Part shown: in pieces, positions 40,301-47,600 of the stretch
Numbering within the stretch: the stretch's first letter is position 1
Layout of the letters: each line of letters begins with the position of its first letter
Assembly: GCF_022810405.1 (NCBI RefSeq)
Contig: NZ_JALGQE010000001.1
Location: 372,001 to 436,000, forward strand
Direction: 5' to 3'
DNA length: 64,000 nt
Source: Rhodococcus sp. ARC_M5
GTDB lineage: Bacteria; Actinomycetota; Actinomycetes; Mycobacteriales; Mycobacteriaceae
The notes under the pieces: generated by a model
The model's input: the letters and a program-made list of their open reading frames with translations, nothing else
Database searches by the model: none
Told to the model about the DNA's origin: nothing
Made by a program: the position numbers and the translations under genes

Positions 40301-41444
40301 AGACGTGTCGGAGGGAAGCAAGCGAGGACACGGCAGATGTGTCGACGAATATTGCGAGCATCGACGGAACGAAATGCACGACCGTGACGCCTCGGCGAAA
40401 GATCAGCTCGGCCAAGTACACCGGGTCGAGATGGCCGCCGGGCTCTGCGAGCAATAGCTGCGCACCCACTTGTAGTGGCCAGAAGAACTCCCAGACGGAT
40501 ACATCGAATGTGAATGGAGTCTTCTGCAGAACGACATCGGTCGAATCCAACGCATACTCGCGTTGACGCCACCGAAGGTTTGCGGTGATTGCCGAGTGCG
40601 ACACCGCCACTGCCTTCGGACGACCTGTCGAACCCGACGTGAAGATCACGTAGGCCAAACTGTCCGGATTCAGGGCAGGGCGCTCGGCTTCGGTCAGCTC
40701 ACGGTCATCGATGTTCTCGAAAGCCCCGATGTCGATCACCGGAGCGACAGGTGGGATCTTTGCAGCACCGTCGCGGTCGGCGATGACGACGACGGGCCGA
40801 GCGGTGTCGAGCATGTAGGTCAGGCGGTCGGTCGGATGTTCGGTATCGAGCGGTATGTAAGCCCCACCCGCTTTGATGATTCCGTACATGGCCACGACAA
40901 GATCGAGCGACCTTCGCATCGCCAGGCCTACGGCGCGATCGGGAGTCACGCCTACGTCCAGCAGGTGGCGAGCGACGCGGTTCGATGCCCGATCCAGTTC
41001 GCGATAGGTGAGCGAACGATCCTCGAACGTCACGGCTGTCCGGTCGGGACACCGAGCGACGCAGTGCTCGAAGTCGGCAAGGAGGGTCGTTGTATTCGCT
41101 TCTACGACGTGTTGGTCGTGGTTGTCCGAGCACCCGGTCGGATCGACGCCGACCACTGCCCCGGTCTGCGTCGATATTTCGGCGATCGTTCGCTCGTAGG
41201 CCCCGTCGGCGTCGTCCAGAAGACCCAACTCGGCCAATGCGAGCGGCAGCAGTGAGTCGGCACCCAGAACACCACCCATCTCACCGTCAATCCGGTCCAG
41301 GGTTCCGTCGAGTTCTCCAAGACTGACGGACGTCTCACCCGCTTGCAGGACGGACCTGGACGGCGCCATTCGAGCGGCGGCGGCGACGAGCTGCCGCAGT
41401 TCGTCGGCCGACCGAGCTCGATCAGCGCCGTTCCCCACAACCAT
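27534..41444 (-). CDS. Four-module NRPS, predicted Ser-Ser-Ser-Thr-like, with terminal C and pseudo-A
   Basis: This 4636-residue synthetase is transcribed last of the three. Order: A-like stub (1-75), A1-T1 (carrier Ser651), C-A2-T2 (Ser1708), C-A3-T3 (Ser2772), C-A4-T4 (Ser3854), then a final C (about 3910-4345) and a pseudo-A half-domain (4374-4636). All C domains keep HHxxxDG. Specificity residues read by eye are DVWHFSLVDK for A1, A2 and A3, the known serine code, and DFWNLGLVHK for A4, close to threonine. No E or TE domain is present. A1 has PKA where PKG is usual in the P-loop. The absence of an N-terminal C domain and the presence of a terminal C suggest that modules are completed across proteins. 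The ribosome site lies in a tandem heptamer repeat. Confidence 0.95.
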   Translation of the reverse strand: MVVGNGADRARSADELRQLVAAAARMAPSRSVLQAGETSVSLGELDGTLDRIDGEMGGVLGADSLLPLALAELGLLDDADGAYERTIAEISTQTGAVVGVDPTGCSDNHDQHVVEANTTTLLADFEHCVARCPDRTAVTFEDRSLTYRELDRASNRVARHLLDVGVTPDRAVGLAMRRSLDLVVAMYGIIKAGGAYIPLDTEHPTDRLTYMLDTARPVVVIADRDGAAKIPPVAPVIDIGAFENIDDRELTEAERPALNPDSLAYVIFTSGSTGRPKAVAVSHSAITANLRWRQREYALDSTDVVLQKTPFTFDVSVWEFFWPLQVGAQLLLAEPGGHLDPVYLAELIFRRGVTVVHFVPSMLAIFVDTSAVSSLASLRHVFASGEELPSATAARFEAVSGAQLHNLYGPTETAVDVTYHPVHANGSGPVPIGMPVDDTELRVLDSGLHPVPPGAVGELYITGVQLARGYMNSPVATASRFLADPFGSGSRMYRTGDLVRQSADGVSTFLGRTDFQVKLRGLRIELGEIESVLGEREDVSQCVVVVREDTLVAYVVPTRESTVDPDDIKKDLGRRLPAYMVPTSVRVLDSMPLGPSGKLDRGGLPALESVPTRFVEPRTDTEATVAAQFGGVLGVGRVGRDDDFFALGGNSLDATRLIARLNELHDVRVSVRDFFDCSTVAGTAALIETVAGSPEPPRPLLASRQPWPEHIPLSYPQQRMWFLHRLDPQSSVDNIASVVRLTGRLDVDSFEKAVGDVVFRHAPLRTRYPEIDGRGSQAIESIDGAVIDFLTLPIDESDIARRVEEAVRAPFDLSQKPPFRVRLLAMDGLRHMLVVVVHHITADGYSMIPLTRDVMTAYEARTAGETPGWQPLSVQYPDYTLWQRDTLGSSDDSGSMLHTQEAYWASALSELTDPAIVPTDRPRPAVSSGRGARHVLTLNSSVAEGIADLARRSNVTSFMVVHAALAVLLARISDNTDIVVGTPVAGRGEAALDDMIGMFVNTVVLRTTVGHVSSFEQVLASVRDGDLSAFANADVPFERVVEIVDPPRANGIHPIFHVLLAYGAVGANTFELAGLAVEPIAVDAVSAKFDLEITVGETRTPAGAIGIDATITYATDLFDATSVGVLAVRFVRVLESAIANPAGRVCDIELLGRGERAWLVEDLNATDHPVPSQPTLVSMFGARVAASPGAPAVTFGDTSLTYAEFADRVNRLARLLISRGAEPEVRIAVALERSMEMLISIYAIIESGAAYVPIDPGLPPDRISYMLETSGSALVLADSDGGSFGAVPVIPVDGVRTQSFSGEPVTDEDRRALLLPENAAYVLFTSGSTGRPKGVTVSHEAIVNRLVWMQARYGIEARDIVVQKTPVTFDVSVWELFWPLQIGARLVIARPDGHRDPVYLAELMGDEGVTVAHFVPSMLAVFAAEPKAAHVTSLRWLFSSGEALPATTARAATAVLSSAVLVNLYGPTEAAVDVTHHEFSEVDVASVPIGRPVFNTRVYVLDSRLRPAPTGAQGELYLGGIQLARGYVARPDLTADRFVADPFGTGTRLYRTGDVARWTASGDLEYVGRADFQVKLRGLRIELGEIENALMAQPSVSQAAVTVYGDRLIAYVIPDGPSLVDVDSLKKHAAITLPDYMIPSTVLVLDTFPTGPTGKLDRKALPKPVFETREFSQPVTETERIVAGVFADVLGSPRVGRDDDFFALGGNSLIATQVVARVGALVDGQVPVRALFDASTVAGLASIVEKTAGSGGRIPLETGRRPSPVPLSPAQQRMWFLDRFEPDSAAYTIPVVVRLNGQLDVSALAQAIDDVRDRHESLRTVYPEIDGVGHQETLSPADSPSRFDVADCSEDEAHQLIRDMIMGGFDLAVAAPFRAGLYRLSDSEYVLAVVVHHIAADGFSVGPLMRDVVGAYSARMSGSAPDWEPLPVQYADYAVWQRDMLGDEGADDSLAHRQIHYWTGALEGIPEQLDLPTDRPRPAVPSERGGLHAFDIGAHTHRSIVALGLELGCTPFMVVHAAFAILLGRMSGTEDVAIGTPIAGRGERVLDDLIGMFVNTLVLRVRVPAGMTFEEMLTEVRERDLDAFANSDVPFERLVEILDPPRSTARQPLFQVMLAFQNLERSTVELPGIAAAGMELETGLSKFDLYLTISERFDGAGEPQGMIGQFLYLTDLFDEETVGAMGVRFLRIVEAVVTDPAVVIGDIDLLVGTERRTVLEEWSGTATETDQSLSTDELLLDRFQERTRIAPDAVAISFEHRSLSYGEFAARVDRLARLLISRGVGPETVVAVGTTRSVEMLVGIYAVLAAGAAYVPLDPGQPSDRVRRVVRTAGVAVLLAIPGEQWDLDEVTVIELNETDDSPDSPAANIERRVRTDPDSAAYVLFTSGSTGQPKGVTVSHRAIVNRLNWMQTQYGLGREDVVVQKTPATFDVSVWELFWPLQIGATLVIAAPGGHRDPRYLADLFETRSVTVAHFVPSMLSLFAAESTALSGLGLRWVFASGEALPASTARRLTELLSGVRLANLYGPTEAAVDVTFHEFQTCDTAGVPIGRPVTGNRVYVLDQRLSPVPPGVVGELYLAGVQLARGYASMPELTAERFVADPLGGRGERAYRTGDMVRWNRDGELEYVGRRDQQIKLRGQRIELGDVEAALVAHPAVAQAAAVLHNDSMVGDTLVGYVVAETSSSVDPADVRRVALARVPAYMVPTTIGVLAALPVGPNGKLDRKALPEPEFAVTAFRKPSTLIEEAVAEVFADLLGVPRVGLDDDFFVLGGNSLIATRVVARLGVSLDTTVPLRTLFEAPDVASLAARIENGGGRAGRPAITARSNPDANVPLSLAQQRMWFLNRLDPDSAVHNVPVTIRLDGDLDVVAFRRAFQDVIDRHDILRTAYPDIDGIGYQTIEPDPSGPVLRVEDVTAEQLPAVVRAEVNSGFDVTRNVPIRAVLLRQSSVAHVLVLVAHHISVDGFSVGPLTRDLVRAYAARTSGQVPGWEPLALQYADYAVWQRGFLGSEDDSTSQAAAQVAYWTERLADLPEQLDLPFDHARPAQATGDGAATTIAVDSEMRSKVSQLALEVGATPFMVVHAALAVLLAKLSGSADIAVGTPVAGRGDTELDNMIGMFVNTLVLRTGIDQAASFVDVVGHVRDVDLSAFSNADIPFERVVDAVARDRSRARHPLVQVMLTFQNLGQAHLELPGLTISGIEQEVTSAKFDLQVTVSDSLHETGLDPGWHFEFVYATELFEQRTMDAIVAGFVRVLSGLLASPKLPIGDIAVAAQAELDMLVQDWRSSGTDRLLEHDTLIDAFAATAALSPDSIAVRYDGRSVSYGELVRRVDTLARRLIEVGAQPDRVVAVSLPRSIELIVALLAVSASGAAYLPIDPAYPADRIEFMVDDAQPVVAVTAGAAAQFGSVPVVDVGGESTGSADPGLPSDLDRTAPLTSENMAYVIYTSGSSGRPKGVAVTHGNVLRLFANTASMFSFDADDVWTMFHSYAFDFSVWEMWGPLIHGGTLVIVDYLTSRSPDKFHDLVVDEHVTVLNQTPSAFHQFAEVDRSKPADSSVLRYVLFGGEALEPRRLRGWIERHGDGSTVGPGAAAPGPALLNLYGITETTVHVTTRRITSRDLRSTSVIGVPIPGLRVYVLDRRLRPVAVGVAGEMYVAGGQLAQGYLGRAALSATRFVADPFDADGGRLYRTGDRARWVAPVAPDTRGELEYLGRIDLQVKVRGFRIELGEVEAAVASLEEVSAAAVVVREDSVTGDSLVAYVVLVDTSADLDRVRRGVAVQLPDYMVPSFFVAIDAIPLTVNGKLDRKALPAPINSTSIFRPPATDVERAVATVYEEVLGLDRVGADDDFFLLGGNSLGATRVVARLSALLNTTVTVRLLFEASTVAELAVRLSAHVGTGARPALTRKPRPYILPLSYAQQRMWIANRLDPGSTAYNISLALRLSGSLDTFALADALRDVVERHETLRTRYPEVDGVGSQQILHVDDVDLELDAESIGETEAALRIRTLVATTFDVTAAVPVLARLLRISGVEHLLVLVVHHIAADGFSIGPLTQDLMTAYSARCAGRPLPWQPLEVQYADYALWHRRVLGDDSDSNSNIYAQERFWRRTLADLPEQSGIVGDRPRTSTPTRRGASHEFVFDSEIVESMTSVARSHNATLFMALHCAVAVLQAKLSGDEDVAIGTPVAGRGESALDMLVGMFVNTLALRTPVPGAATLTEVLESIRDRDLDAFAHADVPFERVVDLLDPPRSVARSPFFDVVVALQNHEPALLDLEGLSISGLDSGERTANYDLQFIFSTALAESEHSVLTCSLVYAQDLYDPTSVETLALRLTSIVRTLAQAPDTTVHDIDIRTEAEREETRSSPSSDAIPISWTLPQMMDTVVEAEPDAPAIVSAGEELRYLEVSQRAARLARYLVSRHIGPGDHVSIDMPFSADYVVTAWAVWQSGASIMLGEADRHDAVVVSMASTTRERPDGPTISLRDPEVTAAIALQSTRPVDFASRTGQLDADATAVLLDGSLRRVVTQRESLVAAAAAMKKWSVTYESRLLVASPRVESAERSGTDTADSSADHTPEWLIFALLVALSAGAALVMDESTLELSDVIEQNWVTHVISSGHEDVGQHWELEGVIETDSAPSW
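41115..41444 (-). other. N-terminal A-domain stub (Ser-Ser-Ser-Thr NRPS)
   Basis: Residues 1-110 before the first real A domain contain a short A-domain-like opening (SVSLGELDGTLDRIDGEM, GVLGADSLLPLALAEL). It mimics the A1-A2 region and then breaks off into a linker. The same layout, including MGGVLGAD, occurs in the 4655-residue synthetase but not in the 2717-residue one. It probably serves for inter-protein contact. Confidence 0.65.
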
Positions 41445-41454
41445 TCAGTTCAGC

Positions 41455-41482
41455 CTCCCCGCTCCCCGCTCCCCGCTCCCCG
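41455..41482. repeat. Tandem heptamer repeat spanning an NRPS ribosome-binding site
   Basis: Four consecutive 7-bp units (GCTCCCC on the plus strand, GGGGAGC on the coding strand; the unit nearest the gene is GGGGAGG) end 10 bases before the ATG at 41444. They supply the Shine-Dalgarno sequence several times over. The rest of the 199-base gap to the upstream NRPS stop (41483-41643) shows no other feature. Confidence 0.85.
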
Positions 41483-41643
41483 GCCGACGGTGAATAGAAG
41501 CGTCTGGCCAAGTCCCCAGGCCCGATAACCCTCGACTTCCCGAGAATACTGTCCCTGCGCTTGTGCATCGGCCACCGGCCACACGGACCGGTCGGATTTC
41601 GATGAAACCGGTGCGTCGAAAGCCGGGCCAGGATTCGGTGGTC

Positions 41644-44600
41644 CTACCGATCGAAGAACGCAACGAACTCGGCATCGGCCAACGCACCGACAGACGGTGC
41701 CTCGAGCACGGCCCGAAGTGGTACCGGACGCCCCAGAGCCTCTCCCAGCAATTTCGACAGCGCCATTGCGCCGAGCGAGGTGCCACCGAGCTCGAAGAAA
41801 CTGCTGTCGAGTGAGATGTGATCGGTTTCGAGCACCGACGCACATACTCTCGATACCGCCCTGTCATCCTCGTCTGTCGTGCCGGACGTCGGAGGATGCG
41901 TCGGCACCGGCCAGGGCCGGGCGTCGATCGGTTCGAGTCCCGAGATCAGCGCGTCGATCTCGGCTCCGTGCGGGGAGGAGAAAGACTCCAACATCGCAGT
42001 GAAAGACCTGACCAGATGGTTCGCAGCGGCGATATCCACCACGTCGCTCATATGCTCGAGCCGCACGTGAATCCGTGCTCCCGCGGTGATGCGGAGTGCG
42101 ATCGGGTAATGGGTCGACTCCGAAAACGTCATGCCCAGAACACGAAGGCCGTCTATCGACGCCGATTGCTGAGCAATTGCGGATTCGTCGACGGGATACG
42201 ACTCGAACACTGTGAGCGTGTCGAAATCGGCGGCAGTGCCGACCGAACCTCGAATCTCGCTCAGACTCACGTGCTGGTGTTCGAGAAGCTCGACCTGCTC
42301 ACGCTGGATGCGCTGCAGAAATTCGTCGACCGTGTCGCCTGCTCGCACACGAATCCGCACCGGGACCGTGTTGATGAACAAGCCCACCATGTTCTCGACC
42401 CCATCGATCTCGCCGGGTCGACCGGACACAGTCGCACCGAACACCACGTCGTCGCGTCCCATGGTTCGCGCGAGCAACAGCGCCCAGGCACCTTGAACAA
42501 GGGTATTGACGGTGACGTCGAGACGTCCCGCGCGTTCGGTGAGTGCTGCCGTGACCGTCTCCGGCACACTCGCCTCGAGCACCGAAGCCCAACCGGTCAC
42601 GGATGTGCGAACGCTCCCTGCCACGAGAGTCGGTTCTGTCGCACCGTCGAACGCCGCGCTCCACGCCTCGAGCGCAAGGCGATCGTCCCGGCTGTTCAAC
42701 CAGGACAGGAAAGAGCGATACGGCCGTGGACGCGGCAGCACCGAGTCGTCGCCGCGCAATGCGTACAGGGCAAGCAGTTCACGAAGCACGATCGGCATCG
42801 ACCAGCCGTCCAGAACGATGTGGTGATCGGTAACGACCAGACGGTAATCGCCATCCGCCATACGAATCACTGCGAACCGCAGAAACGGGCCGGATTCGAG
42901 GTCGAACCTCCGAAGCCGGTCGGCCTCGACGATCTCGGCACAGCGGGCATCGCGCTCGGGTTCCGACATGGCTCGTAGATCGAATTCGTCGAATTGCACA
43001 CCGCTACGGGGTAACACCAGTTGCGCGGGTTGACCGTCTCGGTCCTGGACGAACACGGTCCGAAGGTTCTGATGCCGAGCGATCAGAGCATTCGCCGCAG
43101 TGCGCAATCGTTCGACATCGAGCGTACCTCCGAGCATCAACACGACCTGGGGCATGTAGACGTCCGGGTCGACACCCGCCGCGAGAGCGTGATACTGAAA
43201 CCCCGCTTGGAGCGGAGTCAACGGCCAGATGTCGTCGAGCGCGCCGTACCTGGCCTCCCAGATATCGATGTCAGACTGCGACACCGACACGAGCGGGGCG
43301 TCCGACGGCGTCAGACCTGCCGATTCGACGCCGTGCGAGAAACGGACGAGGGCGGTCAGCGCGTCGACCCACAACGCCGAGATGGATTCCGCATCCTCGG
43401 CGGACACGGTGCCCGACGCATAGGCGAAGCTGGCGTTCAACTGCTCACCGTCAGGTCCACCGACGACCATCGCGTTGATATCCAGCAGCGCTACAGCGGC
43501 CAGATCGTCCGGGTCCGTCTGGATGTCCGCCATGTCCGAGGCCGGCACCCAACCGATGTCGAGATGCTCGGTCGCCTCTGCCGACCCGTATCGACCGAGA
43601 TAGTTGAACGAAATCTGTGGCGTGGTGCGCGTCATGGCTGCCGGCGGATCGGGTCGGAGATAGCGCAGGAGTCCGTACCCGATTCCCTTGTCGGGCAGCG
43701 ACGCCAGTAGTTCCTTCACTCGTTTCAGCGCTGCACCTGCCGAAGCCCCTGCCGCGAAGGCGTCCGCCAGGTCGAGGTTCGTCAGATCCAGAGCGACCGG
43801 AAATACCGTGGTGAACCATCCGACGGTACGAGAGAGATCTGCGCCTGGAACCACGCCCTCTTCTCGACCGTGTCCCTCCAACAGGATCAGTGTGGTCGCA
43901 CTGTCCACGCTCCGCTGCCGTCGCCATTGGGCCACCGCCATTGCGAGGCCCGTCAACAAAGCGTCGTTGACACCGCCCCTGATGATGCGGGGAACGTCCG
44001 TCAAGATGCCCGCTGTGACGGCCGCCGGCACGGACACCGACACCGACTTCATGGTCGATCGTCGGTCCTGGAGAGGATCGAACGGTCTGCTTCCGATGAG
44101 TGGATCACTCGCCTCCAGAACTCGGCACCAGTGCGCGATTTCGTCCGCGCGCTCGTCGCTGTTGGCCTCGGCGTACAGGCGATGGCTCCACGTCCGCATC
44201 GACGTTCCCACCGGTGCCAGCGCGAGTGGGGTTCCCGACGAATACTGGGCCCACGCGGTGACGAAATCCGGAATGAGGATCCGCCACGACACACCGTCGA
44301 CAACAAGGTGATGCGCCACTACCAGAATGCGTCCTCGGCGGGTCGGACCGAAATCCAACCAGACGAACTGCAGTACAACGCCTCGGTCCGGAGCCAGTTC
44401 GGCGACCGCAGCATCGAGCGCGCGCGATCCTGCTGCAGAAGCGGCCTCGCTGCTCGCGGTTGCGTCCAACTCCACGCGGTGCACCAAGGCGTCCACGTCG
44501 ATCGATCCCGCCGGAGAAACCTCGATACCGTACTGCCCGCCGCCGGGCGACAATCGCGCCCTGAGCATGTCGTGGTGGTCCACCACGGCCGAAATCGTCG

Positions 44601-47600
44601 CGAGAATTCCCTCTCGTTCGATGCCCGCAGGTAGTTCGAGGGCGGCCTGCTGAGTGAATCGAGAATACTGCGATCCGCGCTCGATCATTGCCTCGACGAT
44701 CGGGGTGGTAGGCATGACACCGACACCCCCGCCGTCGATTTCCACCAGCACCTGGGCGTCTTCTGGAGTCGATTCGACGGCCGCCTCGGCCAGTCTCGCC
44801 ACCGTTCTCGACTCGAAGACGTCACGCGGCTTGAAAGACACTCCACGCGACTTCGCACGCGAGACGAGCTGTATCGACATGATGCTGTCTCCGCCCAGCG
44901 CAAAGAACGAGTCGTCTACACCGACCTTCTCGACGCCCAGAATTTCCTGGAACAACGAAGACAGCAATGTCTCTGTATCGGACGTTGGTTCCCGATACGT
45001 GACGGTAGGAGCGAAGTGGTGAGCCGGCAGGGCTTTTCGATCGATCTTGCCGCTGGATCCGCGCGGGAGCTGTTCGAGCACAACGAGCGTGGCAGGCACC
45101 ATGTAGCGCGGAAGTCGCGCGGCGGCGGTGGCGAGTATCGCAGCTTCGTCGAACGAACGTTCTGGGTGGAGTACGACGAAACCGACCAGGATGTTGTCGA
45201 CGACAGTCGCCGCAGCAGCGCTTACGGCTTCATCGGCTCGCAGTGCCGACTCGATCTCGCCCAGTTCGATCCGCAATCCGTTCAGTTTGATCTGATCATC
45301 ACGGCGTCCTACGTACACGAGGGAACCATCGGCACGGCGAAGGACCATATCGCCCGTTCGGTATAAGCGACTTCCCGGCGCGCCGAACGGGTCGGCCACG
45401 AATCGCTCCGCGGTCTGGCCCGGCCGAGATGCGTACCCCCGCGCCAACTGGATACCCGCCACGTACAGCTCGCCGACGACCGACACGGGTGCCTCGACAA
45501 GCCCGGAATCGAGAACGTGCAACCTCACGTTCGTGACGGCCACGCCGATCGGTACGACGGATTCGTCCACGTCGGTACTCGAGTGATGAGCAACCTGCAC
45601 GGCAGTCTCGGTGGGGCCGTAGACATTGTGTACGTCTGCGACACCGAGCGCTCGGATATCCGAAGCAACCTGCCCCGGGAACTGCTCACCGCCGACCAGC
45701 ACTGCGCGCAAGGAAGCGAACTGACTCGATCGGAGGGTATCGACCATCAGGGCGAGCACCGATGGGACGAATTGAGCAATCGAAATTTGCTGCGACGCGA
45801 TCACTTCGGCCAAGTAATGCGGATCGGTGTGGCCGTCGGGCTCGGCCAGCACCAACTGCGCGCCGGTTACCAACGGTAGAAGTAGTTCCCACACCGACGC
45901 GTCGAAACCGATGGTGGTCTTCTGCAGAACCCGGTCCGATTTATCGACGCGAAACTCTGCCTGCAACCAGTCGAGTTGGTTGACGATGGCTCGGTGCGAG
46001 ACGGTCACGCCCTTGGGTCGACCGGTCGAGCCCGATGTGAAGATGATGTAGGCAGAATTATCCGTCCTGAGCGGGGCGGCGAGTTCGACAGGCTGCAGAG
46101 GGCCGCCTGCGAATCCCGACAAGTCGAGCGTGTCGACTTGCACTACCTGTGGTCGGATCGACAGGGGCTCGGCCTGGTTGCCTTGTGGTACCGGCGCAGC
46201 CGCGGTCGTCAACACCAATGCCGGTGCCGCTACGCCGAGAACGAAGTCGACACGTTCCGCCGGCCATTCCGGGTCGATGGGAACGTACGCGCCTCCAGCA
46301 GCCAGAATCGCATAGATGGATTGCACCATCGCGTACGAACGGTGCCCGACGACTGCAACCGGGATCTCAGGCCCGACACCGGCCTGCACAAGGTAGCGAG
46401 CCAGAGCACGGACATCCGAGGCGAACTGCGCATAAGTCCGTGTGCTGTCGCGAAAAACGATTGCCGGCGCATCAGGCGAATCGGCGACCCGCGAGTCGAA
46501 CCTGTCCATCACAGTCCCGAGGGCCGGAGCGCGAGCGGTGTCGTTCCAGCGCGCCAGGGCCGACTTCTCCTCGGCGCTGCGGAGGTCGAGTGAACGTATC
46601 GTGGCCGAGGGCTCCTCCGCGATCGCGTGCAGCACCTTGACGAAGCGAGCAGCAAAGGAGGCAACTGTCGACTCGTCGAAGAGGTCGGCAGCGTAAACGA
46701 AAGTCCCGCTCATCGTCCCGTCGTTCGCCTGCCGTTCGGGAGCAAGAGTCAGCGCGAGGTCGAATTGTGCTGTAGTCGTATCCAATTCGACAGCCGAGAT
46801 GTCCAGTCCTGCCAGCGAGAACTCGGTCGCTTCGAGGTTCTGGAGGGTCAGCATCACCTGGAACAGCGGCGTATGAGACGTCGACCGCGGCGGGTCGATG
46901 ATCTCGACCAGCCGCTCGAAGGGGATGTCGGCGTGCGCGAACGCGCTTCGGGAGGTGTCGCGAACAGAGTCCACCGTCTCGACCAACGTTCGCCGCCCGT
47001 CGATGTCGCTGCGCAACACCAGTGTGTTGACGAACATTCCGACCAACTCGTCGAGAGCCTTCTCGCCCCGACCCGCGACGGCGGTTCCCATCACTATGTC
47101 GTTCGTCCCCGATGTCGTTGCGAGCGAGACCGCCAGAGCCGTCGCGTATACGACGAAAGGGGTGGTGTTGCGGCTTCGGGCGAACTCGTCCAGTGCGGTC
47201 GACACCGCGCCGTCCACCGAAAACGTATGGGCGGCACCGGCACCGCTCGCCGACGCCGGTCGTGGCCGGTCGGTGGGCAAGGACGTCAGCTCCGGAACTC
47301 CGACGAGCGCGGCCTTCCAATAGGAAATCTGTTGTGAGACAATGGAGTCGGCATCATTTTCTTCGCCGAGCACCGCGCGTTGCCAGATAGTGAAATCGGC
47401 ATATTGCACGTCGAGCTGCGGCAGACCGCCATCTTCACCCGCGGCACGACGGGCATAGGCAGTCATGATGTCGCGGGTCAACGGGCCGAGCGAAAATCCG
47501 TCCAAGGCGATGTGATGCGCGACGAGCACCAGCACAGCATCGCTCGCAGCTGCCGCGTCCTCACCGTCGATCTCGAACAGGGCGGACCTCAGGGGCACCT

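Noticed and set aside
36879..40457. Further long plus-strand frames (36879-38543, 39162-40457)
   Set aside because: Same shadow effect; composition is atypical for a protein and both lie inside intact NRPS modules.
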